NCBI RefSeq assembly: GCF_001282725.1
Contig: NZ_LN876587.1
Span: forward strand, 472,075 to 536,074
Direction: 5' to 3'
Length of the DNA: 64,000 bases
Origin: Inediibacterium massiliense
GTDB lineage: Bacteria; Bacillota; Clostridia; Peptostreptococcales; Thermotaleaceae
The notes under the pieces were generated by a model. The model saw nothing but the letters and a program-made list of their open reading frames with translations, was not told the DNA's origin and searched no databases. The position numbers were made by a program, and so were the translations under genes. Positions 17,396 through 26,144 of the stretch are shown here, piece after piece. Numbering within the stretch: position 1 is the first letter of the stretch; each line of letters begins with the position of its first letter.

Positions 17396-19124
17396 AAATA
17401 GATTCAAAGTCTTTTAGTTTTCTATACAAAGTTCTAAGTCCTATACCTAATTCTTTGGCTGTTTTTGTTTTTCCTGCTACATCCCATCCATATTGATCTA
17501 AGGTAGCTTTTATGACTTCTATCTCTAATTCCTTTATTTTTCCTTTTATGGAAGTTTGATTTTTAGGTATATATTGTGCATCTATAATAGAATGAGGGAG
17601 ACTATGAGTATGAATGATAGAGTCATCTTCCATATTTACAGCATATTCAATAGCATTTTCAAGTTCTCTAACATTTCCAGGCCAATCATAGTTTATGAAT
17701 AGGTTTAGTGCATCATCAGAAAAAGAGACCAAGTGCTTTCCTAATTGATGGCTATATTTTTTTAGGAAGTCTAGAGCTAATATTTCTATATCTTCTTTTC
17801 TATGACGTAGTGGAGAAATTTTTAAAGGAATTACATTTAATCTATAATAAAGATCTGCTCTAAATTCTTTTTTTTCAATCATTTCTTCTAGATTTCTATT
17901 GGTAGCAGCAATAATTCTTACATTGATAGGAATACTTTTTGTACCCCCAACTTTTTCTATGGAGTGTTCTTGAAGAACTCTTAAAAGTTTAGATTGCATG
18001 AAAAGAGGTAGTTCTCCAATTTCGTCTAAAAATAAAGTTCCACCTTGTGCAAGTTCTATTCTTCCTATTTTACCTCCTTTTTTTGCACCAGTAAAAGCCC
18101 CTTCTTCATAGCCAAATAATTCACTTTCAAATAGAGAGTCCGGAATACTTGCACAATTTATGGAAATAATAGGGAGTTTAGCTCTATTACTATTTTCATG
18201 AATAGCTTTAGCAAGAAGCTCTTTTCCTGTTCCTGTTTCACCTGTAATTAAGACTGAGGAAGTACTCTTTGATATTTTCTTAATAATGTTTTTTACATGT
18301 AAAATAGATTTACTATTTCCTTTGATTCGATCTAAAGAATTTGAAAGCTCAATTTTTATATCCTTATTCAAAGGTGTTTTCTGATCTATTGCAATGATGG
18401 CGCCTTCTAAAGAATTATTATTTTGAATAGGATAAGAAGATATAAAACCTTCTAAACTTTTATTTTTAACATACTTTTTAGAGAAAGGTATTCCTTCTAA
18501 AATATCTTCTACTAAACTGAGAGGAAAAATGGTATCAAGAGAATGGGTGTATAAATTACAAAATGAGAATAATTTTAGTGCAGAATCATTAGAATGAGTG
18601 ATCAATCCTTTTTTATCAATAATGATCGTACTTTTTTTTGAAAGGTCTATGATTGTTTGAAGAGATGTATTTAGATGAATGATTTTATTTTTATAGGATC
18701 TATGAAAAGCAATCATTCCTATGAGATCTGAAATTTCTTTTAATAAGTTTAGATAAGTTTCTATATTTTTTAAAAGAATGTCATGACCTTCTTTTGTAAA
18801 GGAGGTAAGAGCAATGACTCCTATAGGATCATTTTTAAGATGGATACAGCTTAATATTTCTATTGTTGCAGGACAATGATCTTTAAAGCGACAGCCTATA
18901 CATGATTTCATATATCCAGGCTTATTGACCAATACATTTCCTTCATATAAAACTTCTTCTAAAGAAGGAGTATGAACGGTATTTCCTTTTTTATCTAAAT
19001 AATTTTTAGTACTTGTAATCAAATGATAGTGTCTGTCAAAAATTGCAACTTCTACATGAATGATATTGGACAGACTGTTTACAATTTTCTCTAAAGTTGG
19101 TTGGAGAGATAGTAAAGAAACCAT
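17394..19124 (-). CDS. Sigma-54-dependent transcriptional activator (PAS, AAA+, Fis HTH)
   Basis: This 576-residue enhancer-binding protein remodels sigma-54 RNA polymerase. Residues 1-140 form a sensor-like domain with clustered cysteines (75, 78, 84, 93), a possible metal or redox site. A PAS-like domain spans about 160-250. The AAA+ domain has Walker A GETGTGKE (295-302) and the sigma-54 contact loop GAFTGA (342-347). A Fis-type helix-turn-helix occupies about 535-575. It diverges from the SDR operon, whose upstream region has a sigma-54 promoter, so it very likely controls that operon. There is no receiver domain, which points to direct ligand sensing rather than a two-component system. 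Confidence 0.92.
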   Translation of the reverse strand: MVSLLSLQPTLEKIVNSLSNIIHVEVAIFDRHYHLITSTKNYLDKKGNTVHTPSLEEVLYEGNVLVNKPGYMKSCIGCRFKDHCPATIEILSCIHLKNDPIGVIALTSFTKEGHDILLKNIETYLNLLKEISDLIGMIAFHRSYKNKIIHLNTSLQTIIDLSKKSTIIIDKKGLITHSNDSALKLFSFCNLYTHSLDTIFPLSLVEDILEGIPFSKKYVKNKSLEGFISSYPIQNNNSLEGAIIAIDQKTPLNKDIKIELSNSLDRIKGNSKSILHVKNIIKKISKSTSSVLITGETGTGKELLAKAIHENSNRAKLPIISINCASIPDSLFESELFGYEEGAFTGAKKGGKIGRIELAQGGTLFLDEIGELPLFMQSKLLRVLQEHSIEKVGGTKSIPINVRIIAATNRNLEEMIEKKEFRADLYYRLNVIPLKISPLRHRKEDIEILALDFLKKYSHQLGKHLVSFSDDALNLFINYDWPGNVRELENAIEYAVNMEDDSIIHTHSLPHSIIDAQYIPKNQTSIKGKIKELEIEVIKATLDQYGWDVAGKTKTAKELGIGLRTLYRKLKDFESI

Positions 19125-19187
19125 AAAAACACCTCTTTTTCTGAAAAATAAGATGAATTATTTTTATTATAAAATATATTGAAAATA

Positions 19188-19218
19188 TTGGCAAATATCA
19201 TGACAAAGTTGGCAAATA
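19188..19218 (+). promoter_or_regulatory. Candidate activator-binding direct repeat (UAS)
   Basis: TTGGCAAATA occurs at 19188-19197 and again at 19209-19218, 21 bases apart (two helical turns), about 135-165 bases upstream of the sigma-54 promoter. That spacing is typical for an upstream activating sequence. The repeat is seen directly; binding by the adjacent activator is inferred. The rest of this 344-base divergent gap is AT-rich without a gene. Confidence 0.5.
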
Positions 19219-19351
19219 AATATTTAGTTTGAAGTAAATGTTAGATCAATTGAATAAAGATCTATGAAATATTTCATCAAAAACAAGACTATGACTATGG
19301 AGAATGAGTAAAAGTAAAAAATTTTATCTTTCTTTTTATAAAATGAAGTTT

Positions 19352-19369
19352 TTGGCAGGGATCTTGCAA
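19352..19369 (+). promoter_or_regulatory. Sigma-54 (-24/-12) promoter
   Basis: TTGGCAGGGATCTTGCAA matches the sigma-54 consensus (YTGGCACGRNNNTTGCW) at every fixed position except one (C to G after TGGCA). The GG and GC dinucleotides are correctly spaced. It lies about 100 bases upstream of the SDR start and faces the operon. Confidence 0.85.
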
Positions 19370-19468
19370 AAGTAAGAATACAAGGGGGTGTATAAAAATA
19401 TACATAGAACGTATCCATTCATTTTTTAGAAATAGGAAGGAAACTTTTATATATGAGGAGGAGATTTT

Positions 19469-20263
19469 GTGTTATATAAAAAAGATATTTTATCTTTAGA
19501 GGGAAGAGTAGCTATTGTATCAGGAGCGGCGGGGGGAATAGGTTTGGCTACCTCACAGCTTTTATCTGCTTATGGAGCAAAGGTTTTAATGATTGATTTA
19601 AATCCAAAGGGAGAAGAAGAAGCACAAAAAATTAGACAAGAGGGAAGAGTAGCTGAGTTTTTTAAATGTAATGTAACCAATCAAGAAGAAGTAAAAGAAA
19701 CAGTGAGGAAAATAAAAGAAAAATTCGGGAAAATCAATATCTTATTTAATAATGCAGGGGTTACAGTAAGAAAGACAGTAGTAGGATTAGAAGAAAAAGA
19801 ATGGGACTTTGTATTAGATGTAGGATTAAAAGGAACATTTTTATTATCTAAATATGTGATTCCAGTAATGGAGGAATGTGGTGGAGGCAGTATCATCAAT
19901 ACAGGATCAGGATGGGGACTAAAAGGAGGAGATGATGCAGCAGCTTATTGTGCAGTTAAAGGAGGAATTGTAAATTTAACTCGTGCAATGGCTATTGACC
20001 ATGGACCTAAAAATATAAGAGTCAATAGCGTAAATCCAGGAGATACAGATACGGCCATGTTAAGAGATGAAGGACGCCAAACTGGAGTTGTAAAAGATGA
20101 AGCATCTCAAGATGAATACTTAAAAGCTTGTGGGAAAGATAGACCCCTAGGAAGAATTGGAACGCCAGAAGATATTGCAAATGCAGTATTATTTTTAGCT
20201 AGTGATCTTTCTAGCTGGGTTAGTGGTACAGCACTTGTAGTAGACGGTGGAGGCATTGCATAA
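19469..20263 (+). CDS. Short-chain dehydrogenase/reductase
   Basis: This is a 264-residue classical SDR oxidoreductase. The cofactor motif is VSGAAGGIGLA (about residues 17-27), NNAGVTVRK follows near residue 92, and the catalytic YxxxK is in AAYCAVKGG (about residue 155). An acidic residue after beta-2 (MIDLNPKG) favours NAD(H). It starts at a GTG behind GAGGAGGAG and is the first gene of the sigma-54 operon with two glycine-dehydrogenase-like subunits. Its substrate is unknown; context suggests a hydroxy or carbonyl derivative of the compound the PLP enzyme handles. Confidence 0.88.
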   Translation: MLYKKDILSLEGRVAIVSGAAGGIGLATSQLLSAYGAKVLMIDLNPKGEEEAQKIRQEGRVAEFFKCNVTNQEEVKETVRKIKEKFGKINILFNNAGVTVRKTVVGLEEKEWDFVLDVGLKGTFLLSKYVIPVMEECGGGSIINTGSGWGLKGGDDAAAYCAVKGGIVNLTRAMAIDHGPKNIRVNSVNPGDTDTAMLRDEGRQTGVVKDEASQDEYLKACGKDRPLGRIGTPEDIANAVLFLASDLSSWVSGTALVVDGGGIA

Positions 20264-20292
20264 TTAAAAGAATAAATTCAGGAGGGGATAAA

Positions 20293-21696
20293 ATGACTAT
20301 TAAAGGATTTAAATCACATCCATATATTCCAAATTCAGTACCACAGGTACAAGAAGAAATGCTAAAAGAAATAGGATTAAATAATTTAGAAGAGCTTCAC
20401 GCAGAAGTTCCAGATGAAATTAAATTAAAGGAAAATATGAATCTTCCAAAACCATTAAAGTCAGAATATGAATTAAAAAGACATGTGGAAGGAATTTTAA
20501 ATAAAAATAAAACATGTAAAGAAAATTTGAATTTCTTAGGAGCCGGATGTTACCAACATTATGTACCTGCAATTTGTGATGAAATAAATTCAAGAGGAGA
20601 ATTTTTAACCGCCTATGGAGGAGAACCCTATAATGATCATGGAAGATTTCAAGCTTTATTTGAATATCAAAGCTTAGTTGCAGAACTAGTAGATATGGAT
20701 GTTGTAAACGTACCTACCATGGATGGAGCACAAGCTTCTGCTACTGCTATTCGAATGGCATCTAGAATTAATGGTAGATATGAGGTCTTAGTACCAAAGC
20801 TTATGGATTATGAAAAGCTTTTGATTATTAAAAATTATTGTGCTCCTGATATTACTTTTGTTATAGTAGATTACAAACAAGAAACAGGTATGTTAGATCT
20901 TGACGATTTAAAAAATAAATTATCTTCAAGAACTTGTGCAGTATATTTTGAAAACCCTAGTTTTCTAGGTTTTATTGAAGAGGGAGGACAAATGATTTCA
21001 GATCTTGCTCATAATGTAGGAGCATTAAGTGTAGTATATGTAGATCCTAGTTCTTTAGGAGTATTAGCACCTCCTAGTCAATATGGTGCAGATATTGTTT
21101 GTGGAGATTTACAGCCTCTTGGTATGCATATGAATTATGGGGGAGGCCAATCTGGATTTATGGCTACTCGAGATGAAGAAAAATTTGTGATGGAATTTCC
21201 ATCTAGATTATTTGGAATTGCTCCTACTTGTGTAGAAGGAGAATATGGATTTGGTGATGTTGCTTATGATCGAACATCCTTTGGACACCATAGACATAAA
21301 GGAAAAGAATATGTAGGAACTCAATCTGCTCTTTGGGGAATTACAGCAGGGGTTTATCTTGCAACTATGGGACCTGCTGGAATGTATGAATTAGGGCAAA
21401 ATATTTTACAAAAATCTCAATATGCAATTAAAAAATTAAATGAAATAAAAGGAATAAAGGGTTCACGTTTCAATTCACTAAGCTTTAAAGAATTTGTAGT
21501 AGATTTTAATGAAACGGGTAAAACAGTAAAAGAAATAAATCAACTATTAAAGAAAAAAGGAATTTTTGGTGGAAAGGATTTATCTTGTGATTTCCCAGAG
21601 CTAGGAGAAAGTGCTTTGTATTGTGTGACAGAAGTGCATACAAAGATGGATATTGATCAATTGATTACACAAATAAAAGAATGTATAAGAGCATAA
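20293..21696 (+). CDS. Glycine dehydrogenase subunit 1-like PLP protein (divergent GcvPA)
   Basis: This 467-residue fold-type I protein aligns by eye with the N-terminal half of glycine decarboxylase P-protein (NFLGAGCYQHYVPA near residue 80; FEYQSLVAELVDMDV near 123). It departs at active-site motifs: canonical GcvPA has TAYTPYQPE..QG, whereas here the stretch at 106-120 is TAYGGEPYNDHGRFQ. It is cotranscribed with the subunit 2-like partner. Neither gcvT nor gcvH is present nearby, so a normal glycine cleavage role is doubtful. I infer a PLP enzyme acting on a related amino acid. The canonical motif is quoted from general knowledge, not from an alignment. Confidence 0.8.
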   Translation: MTIKGFKSHPYIPNSVPQVQEEMLKEIGLNNLEELHAEVPDEIKLKENMNLPKPLKSEYELKRHVEGILNKNKTCKENLNFLGAGCYQHYVPAICDEINSRGEFLTAYGGEPYNDHGRFQALFEYQSLVAELVDMDVVNVPTMDGAQASATAIRMASRINGRYEVLVPKLMDYEKLLIIKNYCAPDITFVIVDYKQETGMLDLDDLKNKLSSRTCAVYFENPSFLGFIEEGGQMISDLAHNVGALSVVYVDPSSLGVLAPPSQYGADIVCGDLQPLGMHMNYGGGQSGFMATRDEEKFVMEFPSRLFGIAPTCVEGEYGFGDVAYDRTSFGHHRHKGKEYVGTQSALWGITAGVYLATMGPAGMYELGQNILQKSQYAIKKLNEIKGIKGSRFNSLSFKEFVVDFNETGKTVKEINQLLKKKGIFGGKDLSCDFPELGESALYCVTEVHTKMDIDQLITQIKECIRA

Positions 21697-21711
21697 GTAT
21701 ACTAGAAAGGG

Positions 21712-23289
21712 ATGATGATCGTGAAGAGAATTCATAGAGATTATAAAGTAAGAAATTTTCATCAAGCAAAATGGGATGAACCTATTATATTTGAACTTAG
21801 CAAAAAAGGGGAAAAAGGAATATTAGTACCTAAGGCAGAAGAAGAAATTGTAGAAGCTATTGGAGATGGAGTATCTAAAATTCCTAAGTCTATGATAAGA
21901 AAAGAAGCACCAAAGTTGCCAGAAATCTCACAACCTAGAGTATTAAGACATTACATGAGACTTTCACAAGAAACTTTAGGAGCAGATGTGAATATAGAAA
22001 TAGGACAGGGAACTTGTACAGTAAAATATAGTCCAAAAGTGAATGAAGAATTGGCAAAATTAAAAGAGATGACAGAGCTTCATCCTCTTCAAGATGAAGA
22101 TACTGTACAAGGAATTTTAGAAATTATATATAAAACAGATTTATTTATGAGAGAAATTTCTGGAATGAATCGATTTACGTTTCAACCAGGAGGAGGAAGC
22201 CAAGCTATTATGGCAATGGCATCTTTAGTCAGAGCTTATCATAAGGAAAAAGGAAATAAAGAAAAAGATGAGATGATTACAACTATTTATTCTCATCCAT
22301 CTGATGCGGCAGCGCCAGCTTTGATGGGATATAAAATTATATATATTCATCCAGATGAAGAGGGATATCCAGATTTTGAAGCATTTAAAGCAGCAGTATC
22401 AGAAAAAACTGCTGGATTTATTGTAGCCAACCCAGAAGATACAGGAGTATACAATAAAAGAATCAAACAATTTACAGATCTTGTCCATGAATATGGAGGA
22501 CTTTGCTGTTATGACCAAGCTAATGCCAATGGACTCTTAGGAGTCACAAGAGCAAAAGAAGCAGGCTTTGATATGTGCCATTTTAATCTTCATAAAACAT
22601 TTTCAACTCCTCATGGTTGTGGAGGACCTGCTACAGGTGCAATGGGAGTAAGAGAGGGATTAGAAAAATATCTTCCAGGACCACTTGTGGATTATGACCA
22701 AAATAAATATTTTCTAAATTATGAAGTAACAAATAATCCTTATGCTCTTGGTAAAGTAAGACTTTTCCATGGAGTAGCACCAGTTATACTAAAAACCTAT
22801 GCTTGGATTATGAGCCTTGGAGCAGAAGGTTTATATGAAGTAGCCAAGATCGCAGTTTTGAATAATAATTATTTATTTAAAAAATTAATGGAATTAGATG
22901 TGGTAGATGCACCATATATTAAAGGAAAGCAAAGAATAGAACAAGTAAGATACACTATAGAAAAATTAGCAAATGATACAGGCATTAAAACGGAAGATAT
23001 ACAAAGAAGAATGATGGATTTTGGTATGCATTACTGGACCAGTCATCATCCATATTATGTGGAAGAACCTATTACTTTAGAGCCAACAGAAACCCCATCT
23101 AAAGAAGACCTTGACGAGTATATCGAAACATTAAAACATATATTTAAAGAAGCTTATGAAAATCCTGAAATTATAAAAACTGCACCTCACAGAAGTGTTT
23201 GTCATAAAATAGATGAATCAAGTTTAGACGATAAAGATCAATGGGCTATTACTTGGAGAAGTTATTTGAAAAAAACAAATGTAAAATAA
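21712..23289 (+). CDS. Glycine dehydrogenase subunit 2-like PLP protein (divergent GcvPB)
   Basis: This 525-residue partner corresponds to the C-terminal half of P-protein and holds the Schiff-base lysine (Lys295 in HFNLHKTFSTPHG). It is longer than usual for GcvPB (about 480-490). Several motifs differ from the canonical ones: FQPGGGSQAI for LQPAAGAQGE, SHPSDAAAPA for DSAHGTNPAS, and CYDQANANGLLG for YYDGANLNAIMG. The fold and cofactor site are kept while substrate contacts look changed. Start is uncertain: ATG 21712, ATG 21715 or GTG 21721 share one AAAGGG site, and the last has the best spacing. Confidence 0.8.
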   Translation: MMIVKRIHRDYKVRNFHQAKWDEPIIFELSKKGEKGILVPKAEEEIVEAIGDGVSKIPKSMIRKEAPKLPEISQPRVLRHYMRLSQETLGADVNIEIGQGTCTVKYSPKVNEELAKLKEMTELHPLQDEDTVQGILEIIYKTDLFMREISGMNRFTFQPGGGSQAIMAMASLVRAYHKEKGNKEKDEMITTIYSHPSDAAAPALMGYKIIYIHPDEEGYPDFEAFKAAVSEKTAGFIVANPEDTGVYNKRIKQFTDLVHEYGGLCCYDQANANGLLGVTRAKEAGFDMCHFNLHKTFSTPHGCGGPATGAMGVREGLEKYLPGPLVDYDQNKYFLNYEVTNNPYALGKVRLFHGVAPVILKTYAWIMSLGAEGLYEVAKIAVLNNNYLFKKLMELDVVDAPYIKGKQRIEQVRYTIEKLANDTGIKTEDIQRRMMDFGMHYWTSHHPYYVEEPITLEPTETPSKEDLDEYIETLKHIFKEAYENPEIIKTAPHRSVCHKIDESSLDDKDQWAITWRSYLKKTNVK

Positions 23290-23311
23290 ATGATGAAAAG
23301 GATGGGATCAA

Positions 23312-24418
23312 TTGAAAAAACTAGGATTTATTGTAAATCCCATCGCTGGAATGGGAGGCAGAGTTGGGATTAAAGGAACAGATGGTGTAATTGAAAAAGC
23401 AAGGGCCTTAGGGGCCCTTCCTCAAGCCCCATACAGAAGTATCTTAGCACTTGAAGTTTTAGAAGAATTAAAAGATGAAATAGAAATCATTACATGTTTT
23501 GGTGATATGGGAGAAAATGAATCAAAAAAATTAGGATTCCAAACAAAAGTCATCTTAAGTACAAAAAATGATACAAATAGAGAAGATACAATCTATGCAG
23601 CACAAAAAATGATAAAAGAAAAAGTAGATCTTTTAATGTTTGCGGGAGGAGATGGAACAGCAAGAGACATTTATGAAGCTGTAGGAGACTGTTTAACAGT
23701 AATAGGGATTCCAGCAGGAGTCAAGATACATTCAGCAGTTTATGCAAGTAGTCCTCAAAAGGCAGGAGATCTGGCTTTGTTATATTTAAAGGAAAGTGTC
23801 CCTAAAGTTTTAGAAGTAGAAGTGATGGATATTGATGAAGATGCTTTTAGAAAAGGAGAGGTAAAAACAAAACTGTATGGATATTTAAAAATTCCTTTTG
23901 AGAAAAGATTTTTACAAGGTAAAAAATCAGGAAGTATGATGGATGATCAAACTTCTCAAGAAGCTATTGCATATAATATAGTAGATCATATGGAGGAAAA
24001 TGTATATTATATTATAGGACCAGGATCTACTACAAGACCTATTATGAAGCTTTTAGATTTACCGTATACACTATTAGGTGTTGATATTATATATAATAAA
24101 CAGATCGTGGGAAAAGACCTTACAGAAAAAGAAATATTAAAGATCATTAAGGGTAGAAAAGCTAAAATGATTATCACTCCTATTGGTGGGCAAGGTTATT
24201 TATTTGGAAGAGGAAATCAGCAATTAAGTCCTCTTGTTATAGAGAAAGTAGGAAAAGAAAATATTATTGTGATTGCTACCAATGGAAAACTACGAACGTT
24301 ACAGCATAGGCCTTTTTTAGTAGATACAGGAGATATAAATCTTGATAAGAGATTAAAAGGATATATAAAAGTAACGATTGGATATAAAGAACAAGTAGTA
24401 TATAAAATAGATATTTAA
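23312..24418 (+). CDS. AcoX-like / ATP-NAD kinase family protein
   Basis: This 368-residue protein begins at a TTG behind AAGGATGG. It has the diacylglycerol/NAD-kinase superfamily motif GGDGTARD (112-119) and a later ITPIGGQGYLFGRGNQQ segment. Size and pattern fit AcoX proteins, found in acetoin catabolic operons with sigma-54 activators and of unclear function. It is longer than housekeeping NAD kinase (about 260-300). Here it is the fourth gene of the sigma-54 operon. A role in cofactor or substrate phosphorylation is inferred only. Confidence 0.78.
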   Translation: MKKLGFIVNPIAGMGGRVGIKGTDGVIEKARALGALPQAPYRSILALEVLEELKDEIEIITCFGDMGENESKKLGFQTKVILSTKNDTNREDTIYAAQKMIKEKVDLLMFAGGDGTARDIYEAVGDCLTVIGIPAGVKIHSAVYASSPQKAGDLALLYLKESVPKVLEVEVMDIDEDAFRKGEVKTKLYGYLKIPFEKRFLQGKKSGSMMDDQTSQEAIAYNIVDHMEENVYYIIGPGSTTRPIMKLLDLPYTLLGVDIIYNKQIVGKDLTEKEILKIIKGRKAKMIITPIGGQGYLFGRGNQQLSPLVIEKVGKENIIVIATNGKLRTLQHRPFLVDTGDINLDKRLKGYIKVTIGYKEQVVYKIDI

Positions 24419-24653
24419 TGGGAAAAATAATTTTTTTTCACTAAAATTTTCAGATAATTCATTATATTTATAATATTGAAATATATCTAACGATAAATTC
24501 ATAAAACAGATAAAATTTCATATCATGCTAAAGAACGTAAGCAAAAGTACATAAACGGAAAGAAAGGAGAGGATATTGCAGGAAAATTATTTTTAGTTTC
24601 ACAAAAATGCAGTGAAATGAAAAATGTGAAAACCTAAAAGGAGGAATTATTGT

Positions 24654-26117
24654 ATGTTAGGATTGTTTAAAATTTCACCTGTATTTTTATTAGCAGGACT
24701 TATGATTAGTGGATTAGATGTTTTGGTAGCTGCCCCTATAGCAACTTGTTATGCGATTATGGTTGCTATGCTTACACAAAAGTATAAGTTTAATGAACTT
24801 TTAGAGTTTGCATTTAACAACGTAAGAGAAATAGTCATTGTATTTTTTATTTTGATGTTTGCTTATGGATTAGCAGAATCTTTTATGGCAACAGGAGTAG
24901 GAGCAGCTATTATCAATATTGCTTTAAATTTAGGGATCACAGCCAAGACAGTAGCTTTGGTTGGATTTTTGGTAACTTGTGTATTATCTATTGCAACAGG
25001 TACTTCATGGGGAACTTTTGCAGCTTGTGCTCCAGTATTTTTATGGCTCAATCATATTGTAGGAGGAGACCTTATTTTAACTGTATGTTCTATTGCAGGG
25101 GGAGCTTGTTTTGGAGACAATATTGGACTTATATCTGATACTACTGTATTAAGTTCAGGACTTCAAAAGGTTGAAGTGATTCATAGAATTAGACATCAAG
25201 GTGTTTGGTCAGGAATTTGTTTGATTATAACAGCTATAGTAATTTTTTTAGTAGGATCATCTATGGGACTTCCTGATACAGTAGGTAGTGCAACAGAGGC
25301 TATTAATTCTATTCCAAAAGAAGCATGGGATGCACTCAATGAAGCAAGACCGTCAGCAGTAACTTTATTAGATCAAGTAAAGACAGGTGTACCAATATTT
25401 ATGGTCATTCCTCTTATTATAGTAATTGGAATGGCAATAAAGGGAATTCAAACAATGATTTGTTTAGGAGCTGGAATTATTTCTTCTTTGATTTTAGGAT
25501 TTGTAGCAGGAACTGTAACAAGTATTGTAAGTTTTTTAGACCTTATTTATACAGGATTTTCAGGAGCTGGAAGTTGGTCTATTGTGATGATGATGTGGGT
25601 AGCATCTTTTGGTGGAATTATGAATAGTATGCATGCTTTTGAACCTTTGTCAAAAACTATTGTAAAAGGAGTAAAAAGTGTAAAACAACTTATGTTTTGT
25701 AATTCTTTACTTTGTTTAATTGGAAATGCAGCTTTTGGAGATGAAACGGCAGAAATTGTTACCATCAGTCCTATTATCAAGACCATTACAGATGAAAATG
25801 TAGAAGCAAGTGAAGAGGATATGTATACCTTAAGACTTAGAAATGCAACATTTGCAGATGCATTTGGTGTATATGGATCACAACTTATTCCATGGCATTG
25901 CTTTGTACTCTTTTATGTATCTATTGCAAAAGCAGTGTATCCACTTCATAATTTTGTACCAATTGATATCATTCAATACAATTTCATGGCATTTATCGCA
26001 GTAGGATCTATGCTACTTCTTACGATTACAGGATGGGATCGTTTTATTCCTCTATTTAAGCTTCCATCTGAACCAGATGTAAAACTAAAAAAAGATATTG
26101 TAGCAAAAGAAATATAG
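24654..26117 (+). CDS. NhaC-family Na+/H+ antiporter-like transporter
   Basis: This 487-residue integral membrane protein has about a dozen hydrophobic segments. Family marks are FGDNIGLISDTTVLSSG (near residue 155) and ATGTSWGTFA (near 117), as in NhaC antiporters. Members include antiporters and amino-acid or lactate exchangers, so in this context it may import the operon substrate in exchange for a product or ions. A strong AGGAGG site precedes the ATG. The 235-base gap before it shows no second promoter I can support. A terminator follows directly. Confidence 0.85.
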   Translation: MLGLFKISPVFLLAGLMISGLDVLVAAPIATCYAIMVAMLTQKYKFNELLEFAFNNVREIVIVFFILMFAYGLAESFMATGVGAAIINIALNLGITAKTVALVGFLVTCVLSIATGTSWGTFAACAPVFLWLNHIVGGDLILTVCSIAGGACFGDNIGLISDTTVLSSGLQKVEVIHRIRHQGVWSGICLIITAIVIFLVGSSMGLPDTVGSATEAINSIPKEAWDALNEARPSAVTLLDQVKTGVPIFMVIPLIIVIGMAIKGIQTMICLGAGIISSLILGFVAGTVTSIVSFLDLIYTGFSGAGSWSIVMMMWVASFGGIMNSMHAFEPLSKTIVKGVKSVKQLMFCNSLLCLIGNAAFGDETAEIVTISPIIKTITDENVEASEEDMYTLRLRNATFADAFGVYGSQLIPWHCFVLFYVSIAKAVYPLHNFVPIDIIQYNFMAFIAVGSMLLLTITGWDRFIPLFKLPSEPDVKLKKDIVAKEI

Positions 26118-26144
26118 CTGAGGATTTTCCTCAGCTTTGTTTTT
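26116..26144. terminator. Terminator between NhaC-like gene and MerR regulator
   Basis: A perfect palindromic stem (AGCTGAGGA / TCCTCAGCT) is followed by TTTGTTTTTT. It ends the sigma-54 operon and abuts the convergent MerR stop. The same 20-base hairpin recurs at 37738-37757. Confidence 0.85.

Noticed and set aside
20293-23289. Ordinary glycine cleavage system P-protein
   Set aside because: Key motifs differ and no T, H or L protein gene is near; kept as a diverged relative instead.
24570-24640. Short frame with AAAGGAGAGG upstream of the NhaC-like gene
   Set aside because: It would need an ATT start and encodes about 20 unremarkable residues; no downstream support.
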